From Vandiemenella viatica (taxonomy: Eukaryota > Arthropoda > Insecta > Orthoptera > Morabidae), in the NCBI GenBank assembly GCA_031002005.1, contig CM061920.1, positions 111,342,095 to 111,406,094 of the forward strand: a stretch of 64,000 bases of DNA, written 5' to 3'. Position numbers and translations under genes: made by a program. Positions 34,540-46,392 of the stretch are shown here, piece after piece (position 1 is the first letter of the stretch; every line of letters starts with the position of its first letter). The notes beneath the pieces are model-generated. The model saw only the letters and a program-made list of their open reading frames with translations, was not told the origin of the DNA and searched no databases.

Positions 34540-34835
34540 ACATTTAAGGCAGTGTGGTCAACCCCACTGTAGAAGCCCACCCCAGCAGTGAGTTTAAGCG
34601 GTTACAGTGAGCCTACGTGCTCGCTACGGACGCGCAGTTTCGAGGTGAACTAGAATCCCAGTCCTCTGGTCGGTGGTCACCGTGCAATGAGGTCGCTTCA
34701 TAGATAAAACGAAGCCAAGGCGAGCGAACTCGACGACCCCGCGAGCGGCAAGTTCAGCCACGTGGAGCCCCGCGGCACCAAAACTGTGTCACCCCTCACG
34801 CCCGAACAGCGAGCGCTGCCATCTCCTCTGTACAC
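34540..34835. other. GC-rich block of unknown origin
   Basis: It starts near CAGTGTGGTCAACCCCACTG and continues through CGACCCCGCGAGCGGCAAG and CGAGCGCTGCCATCTCC. The CAGTGTGGT start resembles a hAT terminus, but no matching inverted end or duplication was found. Confidence 0.3.
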
Positions 34836-34849
34836 GAGCTAATCATCAT

Positions 34850-35065
34850 CATTTATACTACCTTCCTGCCTCTACAAATCGATGACATCGACGTGATTAG
34901 AGATAAACAGGACTGGGGAGTGGGGAACGTGCCCTTTTGAAGGAACCACCCTGCCATTTGCCTAATTAGATTTCAGGAAGCCATCGAAAACCGAAATCTG
35001 ATGGTCGGATCGAACCCGCGTCCTGCAGAGTGCCAGGGCCCCTTGTAAACCGCTCAGCAACCAGG
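34850..35065 (-). mobile_element. tRNA-derived SINE, family A (diverged)
   Basis: The 3' end is at the left (ATCGATGACATCGACGTGAT). The core motif CCTTTTGAAGGAACCACCC and the box B complement GATCGAACCCGCG are still visible. It is strongly diverged from the other copies. Confidence 0.65.
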
Positions 35066-36160
35066 CTCTGTCAGAATCTTCCTCCACAATCTGTTTCGAG
35101 TTCACTCCTCTTAGCTCTTGGCGCTCCTGTCCATGTTGATTGATCTGGCCCGTGGTCTACCGACAGATGTCCTCTCCTTCTAGGGCCATTTTCGGAATCC
35201 TCTTACATTCACTTTTTATTTCTTTTATTTATGGCTTTACGCTCGTCGAGGTCATTAGAGACGGAAAAGGAACGGGAAGGAATGTGGCCATTGCCTTGTG
35301 AAAGAACCGTCCCGATTTTCTCCTGGCGTGACTTATAAAACCATATAAAACCGAAATGGGCGGGTGGGGATTCGAACCAGCGTTACCCCCATGCGAGTCC
35401 AGAGTGTTAACGATCACCCGCCTCACATAGATAGGTAGCGCATAATATTGCAGGTCTCTCTTCTTCAGCATTTCCTACAGTGGTTCCACGTTCAGTTTGT
35501 CTCTGACTTTTTCATTCCTGATGCTATCTTTAGTTGTGACATTTTCGATGTCGAATCTGCTGCCTGTACTCCGAATAAATCGCTTCTCGTCAATTTACAG
35601 GTTTCAGCACCAATTGCCAGTAGTTTATGGGTTTATTACAACAAAATCGCGGCACACTTACCTACGTTACTTCGGCAGAATCTAACTAAGCTTAACCAGG
35701 TGACTGATTTTCATTAGTTTTCTTGTTACATACCAAACATACTCTTCCGTTGTTGGCTGCCTGACATTTTGGATAAGAGAAACATTCTAACCATATAAGT
35801 TTCTTCTTCCGGAGTATTAGATGCTTTGGTAGATTGTTATTATTGAGAACCTAAAGTATCTCTTTGCTTCACGCCTTCATTCCGGAATAATGTTTCTCGA
35901 TTGGTTTTGCCGTTTTCTCGGCTTTTCCTTCAGATTATTCCGTCTATATTAGCCATAACTTTCAGCTGTAGAGGATTTTTAGTCCTTCAACGTCAGTAAT
36001 GAAACAATAACATTTTAATTGCTTTGAGAACCTGAGCCCTTTCTGTCTGAAAACTATCACAGTATTTATCTGTATTTGTGCTCAGCATTCACACTTTTCT
36101 AAAGGATCCCTTCGTTCACCTTCATGAGTCGAGCCACACACTTATACTTATATTTTAGTC
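35066..36160 (-). pseudogene. Decayed LINE, C-terminal half
   Basis: Minus-strand pieces appear in LINE order. NEGVKQRDTL near 35890-35860 is a remnant of the reverse transcriptase G-V-R-Q-G motif. SDLFGVQAADSTSKM lies near 35590. SIRNEKVRDKLNVEPL then MLKKRDLQYYA follows at 35525-35440 (the R-x-R-N-E-x-[IV]-R motif near the C-terminus). After an inserted SINE, KMALEG and TTGQINQHG-type sequence lies at 35210-35090 (the LEG-x-RPxGRP region of intact elements). Frames are broken many times. Confidence 0.55.
35225..35430 (-). mobile_element. Family A SINE inserted in the LINE relic
   Basis: The 3' tail complement TTATGGCTTTACGCTCGTCG is at the left and the box B complement GGGATTCGAACCAGCG at the right, with the ACCCGCCTCAC head beyond it. 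It splits the LINE C-terminal sequence, so it is younger than that LINE. Confidence 0.8.
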
Positions 36161-36806
36161 ACAGGATTCTTTAGTTTCGTGAATGTTATTATGTTGTTTT
36201 CCGGCTTTTCAGTATGGCCTCTTTAGTTATGGAGACGCGTTATCGTCTTGATACAGCTTATATCTGAACAAGGAACGGGCAACCTCCGCGGTTAGTTCGT
36301 GATTCACCTCTAGCGCTTGCTTTACTGCAAACGTGCAACAGTGTTTGGATGAGACTAAGAGGCACAAGTTATCAATAGTCAAAAGATATTGTTCTATGAA
36401 ACCACGCCAGCATTCGCCTTAGGTGACTAAATTGGATTTGGGAATCATAATGACGATCGCAGCGGTCATCAAACTGAGGTCCTGTCGAAAGGAAGACGTT
36501 GTTTCAACAATTCTGTGATCATTGATGGATTTTTGAGACGAATCGTTTTAGTTTTAATATCTCTTGCCAAATGTTCTTTGTTGTTTTATGAGCTACAGTC
36601 TCTGCAGGTAATCGTTTTATAATAATTTTTACATTATCTTAAGTAGCAATTTCACCTGGATTTTCTGACCATTCAATTGTACTTTTCTTGTCGTTACATG
36701 CAAGTAAGTTTGTCTGCACTTATTGCAACGCTAGTCGGCTTTGACCCTACACTATAGAGCAATATTCCATGCGATGCCTCATTCATGCTACTGTACTGCT
36801 TTAAAC
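36161..36806. other. No feature recognised
   Basis: No coding or repeat signal recognised. Confidence 0.4.
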
Positions 36807-36813
36807 ATCTTTG

Positions 36814-37054
36814 ACCGAGCATGATGGGTGAGTGGTAACGCTCTGTCCTCGTTTTCAGGATGACGCAGAATCGAATCCCCGTCCCGCAATCCAGATTTGG
36901 TTTTTTTAATGGCTTCCCCAAATCACAACAGGCTAATCCCAGACTGTTTCCTTTAAAAGACCATGGTAGAATTACTTGCCGTTCCTTGCCTCCAGACCTT
37001 TCCCGCCCCTAATGACATCGACGTCGAAGAGGCGTGAAGCCATAAACAAAAAAA
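36814..37054 (+). mobile_element. Full-length family A SINE with 7-bp TSD
   Basis: Head GGGTGAGTGGTAACGCTCTG, box B GAATCGAATCCCC, core CCAGATTTGG and CTTCCCCAAATCAC, and 3' tail GACATCGACGTCGAAGAGGC followed by GTGAAGCCATAAAC. ATCTTTG flanks it at 36807-36813 and 37055-37061. Confidence 0.88.
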
Positions 37055-37639
37055 ATCTTTGTATGGTCGACTTTAAGTTTAACAGCATTTCTAACTGCTT
37101 TTTTTCAACTCTTACTGTGGAATAGTACCAGAATATAAATTTTGATCGTTGTAAATGAAATGTGATCGTAGGTTTTAAATGAATTTGGCTGCAGTTCGTC
37201 AAATCTCTCGTTTCAACAGAGACCTGAATATGATTTATTTCATACACTGGTTTTGTACATTGAACGCTAAATGAGTTTTATTAAATTTTCGTTGAAACCT
37301 CTGTCAGAAGATTCCGATAGAAGTTTAGCTGATTGATGGAGTGGCTCTTTTAAGTCGTCTTCTAACCGAAATTTAAATTCCATTTCAGCCATACAAATTT
37401 CGGTTTTACATGGCTTTCCAACTCGAGTAACACGCCGAGATCGTTTCATTATAAATTCCACAACTGTTAACGTCCTGGAAACTCGACACCGTCCAGTTCG
37501 GTAATAACATAAAATACACCTTATCGGTGTTTTGTTGATTTTTCTGTTTCCACGGAAAAGATTATTCTCAGGTACCCAATCAGTGAATCGATAATAAGTG
37601 AAAAGAATAGGGGAGACATGTTTTCGCTTTCCTCTCGCA

Positions 37640-37800
37640 GTGTACTATGAGAGTTAGGTATGCGGGTCTTGCTTCCTGCATGAGGGGGGTCGCTCTTCCG
37701 GTTGACCAAGGACAGCAGCAGCGGAGTCAGCTGAGCCGCGCGACCTTGCCGGAGGCCACTGAGTCGCTGCACTCTCACAATACATCGCTCGCTTCAAAGC
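37640..37800. other. GC-rich patch of unknown origin
   Basis: A short GC-rich segment (GTCAGCTGAGCCGCGCGACC, CTTGCCGGAGGCC) with overlapping frames on both strands. No motif recognised. Confidence 0.3.
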
Positions 37801-37940
37801 AACAGACGACAGTCCACTTTCTGACATTACCTACTTCGTGCCGCACAGATCTCAGAGAACGACGTATTGCTGAAGAGTCAATTTCAGTAAGAACGGCGTA
37901 TGCTTGAAATGAAGTCATCACGGGTATAGTGATTTGAAAA

Positions 37941-37960
37941 CACGATATTTCAACGACTAG
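37941..37960. repeat. Fragment related to the 4901-5078 foldback arm
   Basis: CACGATATTTCAACGACTAG differs at two positions from the arm motif at about 4948-4967. Only one arm is visible here, so this is a fragment or a shared short motif. Confidence 0.4.
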
Positions 37961-38485
37961 CTCCGTCGTCTTCATCAGGTTTCGAGACGTCTGCACAGGT
38001 CGGCTGACCGTCGGATACTGTATCCGGATTTTTGCAATCATCAGGATCAACATTTGTCAGGTCATCAAAGTTCGTTTCGCAAAATACTCATAATGAAACA
38101 AGGAGCTCTAACACAAAGCTTTTTACAATTCAATAGCAGATGGGTTTTCATGATTGTACCCGTCAAGGTTTAAAGTTCTGAAAATATAATTTCGCAGTAA
38201 AACATTCACTAGTAGCAACTGATGATCACAGTACGTTCACAACCTGTCATTTATCGTATCAAGTCATACTGAACATTTAGGGTTTCTATTACAGTTTGGT
38301 TACAGATTTTTGTGCATTACGTTGTTTTACCATTTCATAAATATTGTTGACGTAAATGGAGTCCATAAAATGGTCTCAAGAGTTGCTTATTTTATTCTAA
38401 ATATAATAATTAATAAAAATATTGATTAGAACCCACAGTACAACCTGCCATCAAAGAATTTAAAAAAGCTTTATTCTGTCTTGTT

Positions 38486-38706
38486 TTTTTTATGACTTTA
38501 CATCTCGTCGACGTCGAGATCATTAGAAACGGGAAAGGTCTGGGGAAAAGGAATGGGAAGGAATTCGGCCAAGACCTTTTGAAGGAAGCATCCCGACATT
38601 CATCTGGAGTAATTTGGGGAAACCATGAAAAACCAAAATCTGTATGCCCGGACGGGGATTCGAACCCGCATCCTCCCGAATGCGAGGCAGCACCATGCTC
38701 GGGTGT
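38486..38706 (-). mobile_element. tRNA-derived SINE, family A
   Basis: Well-preserved body. The 3' complement CATCTCGTCGACGTCGAGAT is at the left, with CCTTTTGAAGGAAGCATCCC in the middle and the box B complement GGGATTCGAACCCGCATCC near the right. The head is truncated after GAATGCGAGGC. Confidence 0.88.
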
Positions 38707-40757
38707 TTCTTGTTATTAGGACCGTTCTTTTTGAACTGATTAATTGAAAACAGTTTGCTAATTGAAATTTTGTCAGTAAACAATTCCATACAAAGAGCGA
38801 GTCACTCAAAGCATTGGTGCAAGCGCGGAAAATAAAGAACATCCAAAAACATTTCATGAAGAGACTCGCAGGATCTGACGTAAGAAAACATATACGTTGC
38901 TCATAAGACCAAAAAATTAAAAATAAAAATACATTGACTGCAACGCTGTGAACCCAATATATCTCTTAGCATACCTTACTAGCCTAGAACAAGGCCGCAC
39001 AACACGACCATCTGGTGTCTACGTAGCCTAGAGCATATTCGAAGTAAATAAATACTTCATTAAATAATCCCAATAATACCTTAATCTGCACTGGAAAATA
39101 TTCGAGGCTCTCCGTATCTTAGGTGTGCCCAACAAATGGTGGGAAGACGTACCAGTGACATCAAATGTAAGCTGTATCAACCTCATTGATCAAGTCCAGA
39201 CATATAAAACTGTGAACATCTTAAATTAATTTACTTGTAATATGGTAAAACAAAATGAATGAAGTAAGCACCTGCGTTCATCACTTCTTAAGCAATTAAA
39301 TTAATGGCTGTACAATCTAATAGCTGCAGGTATTCCTATTTTAATGTAATAGAGAGAATTTTTATTTAATTTTTTATATTTACAATAATTTTTTATTTCG
39401 TTCCTTTTAGTTGATTGCAAGATATATTTATTATAGAAGTTGAGTATAAATGAATGATATGCTAAATGTTATGAACGTTACAAGTTTATGAAACATATTA
39501 GTTCATCTTAACAATTTTGGTTACGTGGCCTATCTATTAGTTTCCAAGGTTCAAGTACGCTAGTAGCTAAGTCGTCGAGAGATGTAACTGATCTCAAAGC
39601 CAATAAACTTAACCTTTTGCCAATACATTTCTACTTGGGTCAACAAAATTTCTTTCTCACCAGCAATCAGACATTTTTGCCCTCTGGAGTACGAATCGAA
39701 CAAAGAATATTTGTTACTAACTCTTATTAACGCCAATGCAATATTTGTCACACACGTAATCATTCTTTATTCATATTTTAAAAAGAAATGTTCATCCCTT
39801 TAAACCAATATAGGATAATTTACTACCAGAAATTCGGTGGTGACACTTGGCGTTTACAAGACCTCTAAGATATCAGATACTATATATAATATATATATTT
39901 TGGTACTATATGTATTGGCACAATGCAGCAGCTTTCAGAAGTAAAATATGCTGACATAACAGACAATTTTATCACTAAAACGATAACGAGACTGGACCTC
40001 ATAGCTGGTATGTGTATCCTCATCTGTTCAGTTCAAACAAAACGAGACGAATAATGGCTCCCGACAGCGAGTTTTCGGTGCAGCATATTCCTACTGTCTT
40101 GGAGGCAGAAAGATGGAGCACACTATCTGTTGGGCGTGACCGTGTTTAAGCACTGCCACTGCTTGTACGGAGAAGCTTAGAGAAATAGGTTCGGAATGGA
40201 CGGTGTCTTGGAGTAACACAGCCACTCCCCTCTACGCTCGATCACTCTAGGTATAGCCTTATTATATAGGTCTTATCACTGGGTGCTGCGTATGTCTAAA
40301 ATGTGTCCCCTTATTTAATATTCTAGATCTTTCTTCACTTTTCTCATGAGCGCACAAGGAAAAACTTCGTCTAATGTTTTTACTAATTTTTTTAATTGAT
40401 CGGTAGTTCCCTAAAGTATAGAAAGCTTCATATCGAAAGTCAGAAAAAATGGAATTTCCGAGAAAACGTGCACAGAACAGTAGGTACGTATCTGGACGCT
40501 CTTTTGCTCGAAAGTAGCTCTACCTATCCGGAAGCGAAAAAAATAAAACAAATAAATAAATAAAAAGTAAAAAAGAAACAATAACAAAACAACAAAAGTC
40601 CTAATTTTGCAGAGACGTGCACAGTATCCCAGCGCACGCTTACGAATTGCAAGCAACTTCCGCTCACTTTGCTGCGAGGTCTCAAGACCCCACACATTCC
40701 ACACGTCACTTCCAAATTCGTCTCCTTTATTTAACTTAAACTGTCACAATTTATATA
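38707..40757. other. No gene recognised
   Basis: Two kilobases of AT-rich sequence with no recognisable coding, TIR or SINE signature. Confidence 0.4.
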
Positions 40758-41554
40758 CATGGTGTCCCAGAATTATCTTTACAACTTTAACATTGAATAA
40801 ATTATGTTTGCAACGAGATATCACAATGCAGTTTTTTGCATGTTACAGAGTATCTCTCAAAGTTTTTTTTTTTTTTGTTCATTTCAGGTGCAGTTTGGTG
40901 ACAAGTAGGTAGTTACATCACATTTATTGAAAATGTACACCCCACAGGAAAAAGCTCAGTGTGTTTTCTGGTTTATAGAGACAAGGGTTACCTAACAGGC
41001 ACGACATTCAAATTTGGGGTTCTGAACCTCCGCATGCATTTAGAGAGAGAGAGAAAGAGCGCGACAGCCCAATGGTTAATGTGTTTTGCGGTGTTATGCA
41101 CAACCAAATCATTCGCTCCTTCTTCTTTGCTGAGAAGACAATCAAAGGCCCAGTTTACTTGGATAAGCTAACAAAATTTGTTGTTCCACAACTGGAAGTC
41201 CTTCAACCAACAGTCATCTTCCAACACCTCCGCATTGGGATAAACAATTTCCTGGTCGGGATCCAATTGACTGGCCGCCTCGTTCACCTGACATAACCCC
41301 CTTGGATTTCTTTCTTTGGGATATGTAAAAGTTATCGTGTATCAAACCCCGGTTAGAAATTTGGCAGATCTCAGGCAGAGGATTTCTGCAGCTATTACGA
41401 CAATTGATCAAAGGATGCTCCAAAGAACTGTTCTAGAGACAGAAACAAAACTTTGAGAGATACTTTTCAAAATGCAAAAAACTGCATGTGATATTTCGTT
41501 CCAAACATAATTTATTCAATGTCAAAGTTGTAAAGATAATTCTGGGATACCCTG
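40758..41554 (+). mobile_element. Tc1/mariner-superfamily element with ~100-bp TIRs
   Basis: It is flanked by TA (40756-40757 and 41555-41556). The left end CATGGTGTCCCAGAATTATC and the complement of the right end CAGGGTATCCCAGAATTATC continue as inverted repeats for about 100 bp, to CTCTCAAAG near 40860 and CTTTGAGAG near 41450. At 797 bp it is too short for an intact element. It encodes a collapsed transposase (40933-41454). Confidence 0.85.
40933..41454 (+). pseudogene. DDE transposase relic, internally deleted
   Basis: It starts MYTPQEKAQCVFWFIET, the usual N-terminus of an arthropod IS630/Tc1/mariner-like transposase family, and breaks after about 20 residues. A deletion with a GA-rich junction (about 41041-41062) joins it to VNVFCGVMHNQIIRSFFFAE and VYLDKLTKFVVPQLEVLQP. 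Then comes WPPRSPDITPLDFFLW-type sequence (about 41275-41320), where the last catalytic aspartate is kept. The HxDNAPPH segment carrying the second aspartate is missing, so the product would be inactive. Confidence 0.75.
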
Positions 41555-41556
41555 TA

Positions 41557-42493
41557 TTTCTATAATCGTCTCTTAAAACTAAACTAACATATTGAAAATA
41601 ATACCTAACTCAATAGGATTAAATATTGTTTTGGATTTTGCCTTGATATTTTGCAACATATTGTGAGTCGTATTGGAATTATAATAAAACTATGTAGCCT
41701 ATACCACATGTGGCATCAAGATGAATCCAACAACACCTCATACATCGAAATCCATCAAGCCGATTAGATTACTGGGGGGAATAATATATATATATATATA
41801 TATATTGGGTAATGAAGCGGCTCCAAGAAACCAAAACAAGTAACAAATGAAATATTATTAATCGAAAAAGAAGAATCATCTATGGTAGTATGCCGAGTGT
41901 GAGAAAGCTTTAAAGAAAAGTTCCGAAGCTCCAAATAGTCCAAGACTACAATCAAACAAGTAATCGAGACCTTCAGAAAGGCCAAACTGAAATTTGTAAA
42001 ATCCCAACTGAAACAGTTAGAGACAAACAACACCCGAACGGACACGATTGAGCCAAAGAATGAAAGAGTCCTGGAGAAAAAGAAAGCGTCTACAAAATTA
42101 AGGAAGTTATGTAATCGCAGTGCATATGATCTAATTATTATTATTAAGCGTATTGCTAGTATTTTATTCGCGTGCTCTTAAATATCCTGGTAAAAGCTTT
42201 GTCAAATTTATAGCGCTTTCCCCCTGTGACGTGTCTTCAAATATGATTCCAACTACAAAGCATTCCTACTGGGGGAAACGTGATTTCCACTCGATCCGCA
42301 ATTAGACGCCTTAACATTCAGCTACAGGACACGTCATTGCATCCATGAAACTTCCCTAACATTACTTTATTTAGGCTCAAAATTGAGACGTAATTAAAAT
42401 TATTAATTGCGGAAACATTTCATCAAGTATAACTCCGCTGTCCGTAATCTAGATAGAAGACTATAGTTAAATCGATTATAAATCTATATATTA
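41557..42493. other. No gene recognised; short (AT)n run
   Basis: It contains an (AT) dinucleotide run at about 41783-41806. The 93-codon minus-strand frame through it is low complexity at one end. Confidence 0.45.
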
Positions 42494-43801
42494 TGCCGAT
42501 CAAAAAGTAAGGTGAAATTGTTTATAAAATGTAAATTCTTTATTTATTCTTCCAAATCAATTTCATCCCCTTCATAGTAATTCCCGTCCGATAAAACGCA
42601 CTTTTTCCAACGTTTTTTCCAGTCCTCGAAACAGTCGGAATAGTCTTTTTCCTATATAGCCTTCAAGACCTTCTTCGATTCGGTTTTTATCTCTTCAATC
42701 GTGTCAAAACGGCGTCCCCGCATTGGCCTTTTGAGTTTGCTGAATAGCCAGAAGTCGCACGGAGCCAAATCAGGTGAATACGGTGGTTGCGAAACGATAT
42801 GAGTCGAGTTTTTGGCAAAAAAGTCGCGAAGAATCAATGCAGTATGACATGGTGCATTATCGTGATGAAGGAACCAAGAGTTGTTCGCCCATAATTCTGG
42901 CAGTTTCAGACGAATAGCTTCACGCAAACGACGCATAACGCTCAAATGATATTCTTTGTTGACAGTTTGGCCCGGCGGAAGAAATTCATAGTGCACCACA
43001 CCACGATAATCAAAGATAACTGTCAACATGACCTTGATTTTCGATCGACTTTGCCGTGGTCTTTTCGGTCTTGCTTCGCCTTTTGCACGATATTCGCTGG
43101 ATTGGTCGGTGGTTTCAGGGTCGTACGCGTAAATCCAAGTCTCGTCTCCAGTAATGATGCATTTCAAGTGGTCCTGTAGTCAGACAGCAAAGTTTCACAC
43201 ACATTAATGCGATGCTTTTTTTCCAAAAAATTGAGCGATTTTGGCGCCAATCGAGACTTGACACGTTTGAGACACAAAACATTCTTCAAAATGGTTTGGG
43301 CTGAGCCAAATGATATTCCAACACTATCAGCGAGTTCTCTAATTGTCAATCGACGATTTTCAAGCACAAAATCTCTGATTTTTTGGACGTGGCCCTCGAC
43401 GGTAGACGTTGATGGTCGTCCAGAGCGCGGTTCGTCTTCAACACGTTCTCGGCCCGCTTTGAACTCGTTGTACTACTTGTAAACGTTTTTTTTTTTTCGC
43501 CATTGTTTGATCACCAAAGGCCTTCCGCAACATTTTCAACGTGTCCGCACAAGAATATTCGTTCCGAAAACAAAATTTGATGCAAGTTCTTTGCTCAACA
43601 AAATCACCCATTGTAAAAATCGAAAAATTCACTTTTGGTTATATACAAAATCACGTGTAACTCAGATATAATTAAACTCTTTGACAAACAGACGCTTGGC
43701 AAATGTTACAGACAGTCCTACCAACATAGGGAAAAAATTTACCTGCCTCCCCAATGCCCGGGAGTTTTAAATGACACTTTCACCTTACTTTTCCAAGATA
43801 G
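42494..43801 (-). mobile_element. Nearly complete mariner element
   Basis: It is 1308 bp long, the standard mariner size, with TA at both edges (42492-42493 and 43802-43803). The inner ends share AAAAGTAAGGTGAAA in inverted orientation (left CAAAAAGTAAGGTGAAATTG). It contains one transposase gene on the minus strand with a few disabling lesions, so it is comparatively young and the best-preserved autonomous-type element in the window. Confidence 0.9.
42544..43611 (-). pseudogene. Mariner transposase, four lesions
   Basis: It starts MGDFVEQRTCIKFCF (paired-like DNA-binding domain). The second helix-turn-helix is ENRRLTIRELADSVGISFGS. The catalytic triad is visible: TGDETW, HHDNAPCHTALILRDFF and YSPDLAPCDFWLF, with exactly 34 residues between the last two aspartates (DD34D, mariner). 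The C-terminus resumes EKDYSDCFEDWKKRWKK and ends DGNYYEGDEIDLEE. The lesions are a 12-base A-run frameshift (43486-43497), a Trp codon changed to stop in YKWYNEF (43473-43475), a one-base deletion near 43176, and a stop at 42652-42654. It normally cuts and pastes the element at TA sites in the nucleus. Confidence 0.92.
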
Positions 43802-43803
43802 TA

Positions 43804-44216
43804 AGATTCGGATTAGTGGGTGGATTACCGTTGAATCAAGTTCAGGGATTTTGCGTTTTACGTTTTCAAAACGGACGTAGGAAAATAGTAGGAGTGACTT
43901 TCTCCAGGTCGAAAATTCTTCAGAGAACAGTGGATTCCTTCTCGAGAAATATCAAATGTACGCTAGGTTGGTTCCGGCACTGTAATGCTGTACGGCGCCT
44001 TACATGTGATTAGCTAGTTCAAGTCTTAGTGGAAAAAGGTTTTATCTATTAAACTGTAAGTAGCTGGTAATACAAGATAACTTAACAAATATACAAACAC
44101 AAAAATCAAATAACATTATTATATATGTATATACATGTGTATATATGTTTTCATAGAGCACTTGAAATGTCTTAAATAAAGACGATACGCCTTTGTCATA
44201 AAAGCATTTGCTTTAG
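43804..44216. other. No feature recognised
   Basis: AT-rich with TATATG-type simple sequence near 44110-44150. Confidence 0.4.
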
Positions 44217-44475
44217 TTGCAAGATGGAAGAATTACAAAAAGCAGATACCGGATAGTATGTTTGAGTCCTGGGCTAAATCCCAAAACTTTCCACTGTGCG
44301 TTTGGAATGAAGGAATACGACACTATTGATGCTGATTCGTCCGTCGGATGGGAAGTAAACCTGGCGGTCCCCCTATGTGTCCTTCGGAAAATTAGACCTG
44401 ACGCCGGGTTTCACCCTATTCCTTCTTCCACCTTTCATCCATTTCAAAACACAAACAATACACTAAAATCATCCG
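44217..44475 (+). mobile_element. tRNA-like SINE, family E
   Basis: A degenerate tRNA-like head (GATAGTATGTTTGAGTCCTG, box B-like) is followed by a body containing CCGTCGGATGGGAAGTAAAC and CTGGCGGTCCCCC, ending in an A/C-rich tail. The GATGGGAAGTAAAC motif is, from memory, typical of a recurrent SINE body in insects. Only one copy is in this window. Confidence 0.5.
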
Positions 44476-45480
44476 CACAGAAAAATATACACGTAAATAC
44501 ACTTCCATCACTGTAGAAGGCAAGAGATAGCCACCCTAGTCTGTTTCCCAAGATAATGTCCAACCTAACCATCGAGGAGAAAAAGAAGAAGCCTATTGTA
44601 ATAATATTTTTTTCCAATTAAAAATGTCAACTATAAAGTTCCTGCTGTAAGAGGAAGGCGGGATTCTGGTTTCCACGTGCAGGCGGTAACATGACAACCA
44701 GAAAGTTGTTGAGGTCACTTGATCAACTGGTTCTTTGCTTGGCCACATGAGTGCTCGCGTTTTTCAGTTTATCCTCATACCTTTCATTATTCAAATATGT
44801 GTACAAAAAGCGTTTAATAAAAAGAAGGCTTGCAATTACATGCTAGTTGACAGACTACTCTTTAATTCATTTCAGTTTGCGTGAGATGTCAGGTGGTCCT
44901 TTCAGAGCATGCACTGAACACTAAGGAAAAAATTTAAAATGAGGGTAGACAGCATCGTCCAGGTTTTTTTGTACTCCGCGTTAAACGTTAACAACAAAAT
45001 TAAAATAGATGTCCAGGTCTAACGGCTGACATCCATCAGCTGATTTAAGCGAAGGATTACTACGTTCTAAAGTAGAAGATTGCTCCAAATGTATCGGGCA
45101 AATAAAGGCAAAACAACTCTCCCCGTGTGAAGATGTTAAACCAAAATTCCTTCCAAATAGTGTTCGACACCTCTCCGCTAGTATTTCTGAAGTATTTCAA
45201 AACGTCCTTTTGGATAAGTGTAAGCTGGACGTAAATTAAATCGGATCCCTTTCAGTCTCGTTTCCCTCTAGGGAAACAAAATCAGAAGCAACAACGTCGG
45301 GACGTCAGGGAGCACAACTAATAACAGGAATACCGTTATTTCTTTCTTTTTTTTTTTTTTAAGGGAAGGATTTTTCTTTATACGACCTGTTCTTTATTGA
45401 TTGCCTTGGGGAGCTCCCCAGTGTTGTGCAAAGAAAGTCAGTGATTAGTCGCTCTCATCACAGGGCTCCCGTGGCTCCAT
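44476..45480. other. No feature recognised
   Basis: One kilobase with no recognised gene or repeat, apart from a T-run near 45346-45361. Confidence 0.4.
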
Positions 45481-45485
45481 CGTGA

Positions 45486-45712
45486 CCCTGAGCGTGGTGG
45501 GTGAGCGGTACGCTCTGGCCTCACTTTGGGGAGGACGTGGGTTCGAATCCCCGACTGACCATCCAGATTTCGATTTCCCATCTACGGGAATGTCTAGACG
45601 GTTCCTTCAAAAGGCCATCACCAATAAATTCTCGTTCGTTCCTTTAAGTCCTTTCCCTCCTCAAATGGCCTCATCGTCGACGAAACGTAAAGTCATTGGT
45701 AAAAAAAATAAT
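45486..45712 (+). mobile_element. tRNA-derived SINE, family A
   Basis: Head GGTGGGTGAGCGGTACGCTC, box B GGGTTCGAATCCCCG, core ACGGTTCCTTCAAAAGGCC, and tail TCATCGTCGACGAAACGTAA. The GGGTTTTCCATGG segment is degraded. Confidence 0.82.
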
Positions 45713-45837
45713 CTATAGTCCCCTTTTGCGGAATACCTAACTGTCTCTCATGTGCCGGTACAGATGTATGGCGGTGTGGTCTGTCAGGGAAACAGACTGT
45801 GTTGCATTGGCTTTCCGGGTGGAGCCGCGACGTTTCT

Positions 45838-46294
45838 CGGACGACTAACAAGAAACATCGTGTGGCTAATAAAAGTGATAGGAAGGCTCCAGGATGAGGG
45901 TCAAAAAACTAATGCTTAACTGATAAACTCTTCTCGGGCTTCCAGCGGTGTAAAAATGAACAACTCTGGGAGGTTTCGAAGGCATCTATTTCTGCCCTCA
46001 TTTTTTCAGTGAACGGAACATCTCCCCGTAAAGGGTACATCACTAGCCTATACGGGAGGAGATCTTCCGTTCGGTGAAAATATGAGATAGACGCCTTCGA
46101 AACCTCCCAGAGTTGTGACGTTTATACACGCCTGGAAGCCCGAGAAGAGTTATTAATTTATAACGCCATGAAAAGCTACATTCGTGCCATAGGTTAATGC
46201 TCACGATGTTCCTTGTTAATCGTCCAAGAAACATCGTGTGGCTGATAAGGGTCTTAGGAAGGCACCAGAATGAGGGCCGAAACAATAATTCTTA
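45838..46294. repeat. Large foldback with a flanking direct repeat
   Basis: Left and right halves are inverted. ACTCTTCTCGGGCTTCCAG, ACAACTCTGGGAGGTTTCGA and TGAACGGAACATCTCC (45927-46028) reappear as complements at 46050-46155. The outer ends GGACGACTAACAAG and CTTGTTAATCGTCC also pair. In addition, about 69 bp beginning CAAGAAACATCGTGTGGCT occurs as a direct repeat at 45849-45917 and 46225-46294. It has no coding capacity and is probably a foldback MITE with a duplicated arm segment. Confidence 0.75.
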
Positions 46295-46392
46295 ATAATT
46301 CGACGTAATGCTGACACTGGAGGCGGAAGCCTTCTCGAACCGCAAGGTTATAGACTGTCTGAGTTGGAAGGCTGTCGTTTGTGTGTGCATAT

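Noticed and set aside
40411..40715. Minus-strand ORFs of 63 and 97 codons
   Set aside because: Their hydrophobic runs come from an A-rich low-complexity tract (about 40540-40590).
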